NCBI GenBank assembly: GCA_002479215.1
Contig: DLME01000150.1
Location: 1 to 23,354 of the forward strand
Direction: 5' to 3'
Length of the DNA: 23,354 bases
Source of the DNA: Syntrophaceae bacterium UBA7544
GTDB taxonomy: Bacteria > Desulfobacterota > Syntrophia > Syntrophales > Smithellaceae
Part shown: piece by piece, positions 23,017 to 23,354 of the stretch
Numbering within the stretch: the first letter of the stretch is position 1
Layout: every line of letters begins with the position of its first letter
Notes under the pieces: generated by a model
Told to the model about the DNA's origin: nothing
The model's database searches: none
The model's input: the letters and a program-made list of their open reading frames with translations, nothing else
Translations under genes and position numbers: made by a program

Positions 23017-23354
23017 ATGCCGGAAAATTTGTTTAAAGTATCGAAAGAAGAATTTATGCTGCCGGGAAACAGGGCCTGTCAGGGATGCGGTCTTTCTTTA
23101 GCTTACCGCTACGCCCTAAAAGCTCTGGGTAAAAATACGATTTTAACCATACCGGCAAGCTGCCTTACCGTTTTGCACGGCCTTTATCCGACCACCTCCG
23201 TTACCATTCCCTGCCTCAACTGCACTTTTGCCTCGACTGCCGCGTCGGCCTCCGGCTTGGTGGCGGGGCTGAAAGTCACGGGAAGGAAAGGCACTACTGT
23301 TGTGGCTTTCGCCGGGGATGGAGGGACATACGATATCGGTATCCAGGCCTTAAG
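23017..23354 (+). CDS. porB: Pyruvate:ferredoxin oxidoreductase, beta subunit (3' end outside the window)
   Basis: 112 codons are visible from ATG 23017, with AGAGG 9 nt before it. PorB binds thiamine pyrophosphate and a 4Fe-4S cluster at the catalytic centre. Visible family marks are PGNRACQGCGLSLAYR (cluster cysteines C21 and C24), IPASCLTVL with a further cluster Cys, and the thiamine-pyrophosphate/Mg motif VAFAGDGGTYDIGIQAL just before the window ends. The frame is open at the edge. It completes the G-D-A-B order of a four-subunit pyruvate oxidoreductase. The gap from porA (124 bp) is unusually long for this operon and is structured. Confidence 0.93.
   Translation, partial: MPENLFKVSKEEFMLPGNRACQGCGLSLAYRYALKALGKNTILTIPASCLTVLHGLYPTTSVTIPCLNCTFASTAASASGLVAGLKVTGRKGTTVVAFAGDGGTYDIGIQAL

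Noticed and set aside
1..23354. tRNA, rRNA, CRISPR arrays, phage or transposase genes
   Set aside because: Looked for by eye on both strands; no cloverleaf, no regularly spaced repeats and no intact transposase or integrase were found.

Overview
The window most resembles a chromosomal piece of an anaerobic, syntrophic fatty-acid-oxidising deltaproteobacterium of the Syntrophus/Smithella kind (Syntrophales). This is inferred from gene content: a long-chain acyl-CoA ligase and a crotonase, EtfAB with a membrane-bound FeS (HdrD-like) EtfAB:quinone oxidoreductase, an AMP-forming acetyl-CoA synthetase, a four-subunit pyruvate:ferredoxin oxidoreductase, and an outer-membrane porin with a Gram-negative signal peptide. 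No rRNA, tRNA, CRISPR array or intact transposase was seen.

Region 1 (1 to about 4070) is visibly AT-rich and accessory in character, and looks like the edge of a surface-polysaccharide cluster. It holds the 3' end of an SGNH-like gene, a broken methyltransferase/kinase-like gene (one amber stop plus one frameshift), an intact SAM methyltransferase with its terminator, an acyltransferase-3 membrane protein, and a short decayed copy of the 3' end of the same methyltransferase. The acyltransferase therefore sits between a full and a residual copy of related sequence.

Region 2 (4074 to 14182, all minus strand) is the catabolic core. In transcription order it reads acs, terminator, etfB, etfA, emo (etfD-like), terminator, operator-like palindrome, fadD, ech, apgM. 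Fatty acids are activated (FadD) and hydrated (Ech). Electrons from acyl-CoA dehydrogenases (not encoded here) pass through EtfAB to the membrane oxidoreductase and quinone. Acetyl-CoA and acetate are interconverted by Acs. ApgM belongs to the glycolysis/gluconeogenesis trunk.

Region 3 (14183 to 20600, plus strand) holds a long non-coding leader, a 463-residue porin with a strong terminator, a repeat- and hairpin-rich gap, HflX with no conventional start codon, and a membrane-anchored 5'-nucleotidase-family phosphoesterase.

Region 4 (20601 to the end, plus strand) is the porG-porD-porA-porB operon, with porB cut by the window edge. It would link acetyl-CoA and pyruvate through ferredoxin, feeding biosynthesis towards ApgM.

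The least explained signals are in non-coding DNA: a perfect 9-5-9 palindrome over the putative fadD promoter; terminator-like hairpins placed just ahead of the porin and porG start codons; an 11-bp inverted repeat that spans the porA-porB gap, overlaps a competing local hairpin and ends beside the porB ribosome-binding site; and repeated CTGAAG-type tracts after ech and etfA. No clearly new multi-gene system was recognised.
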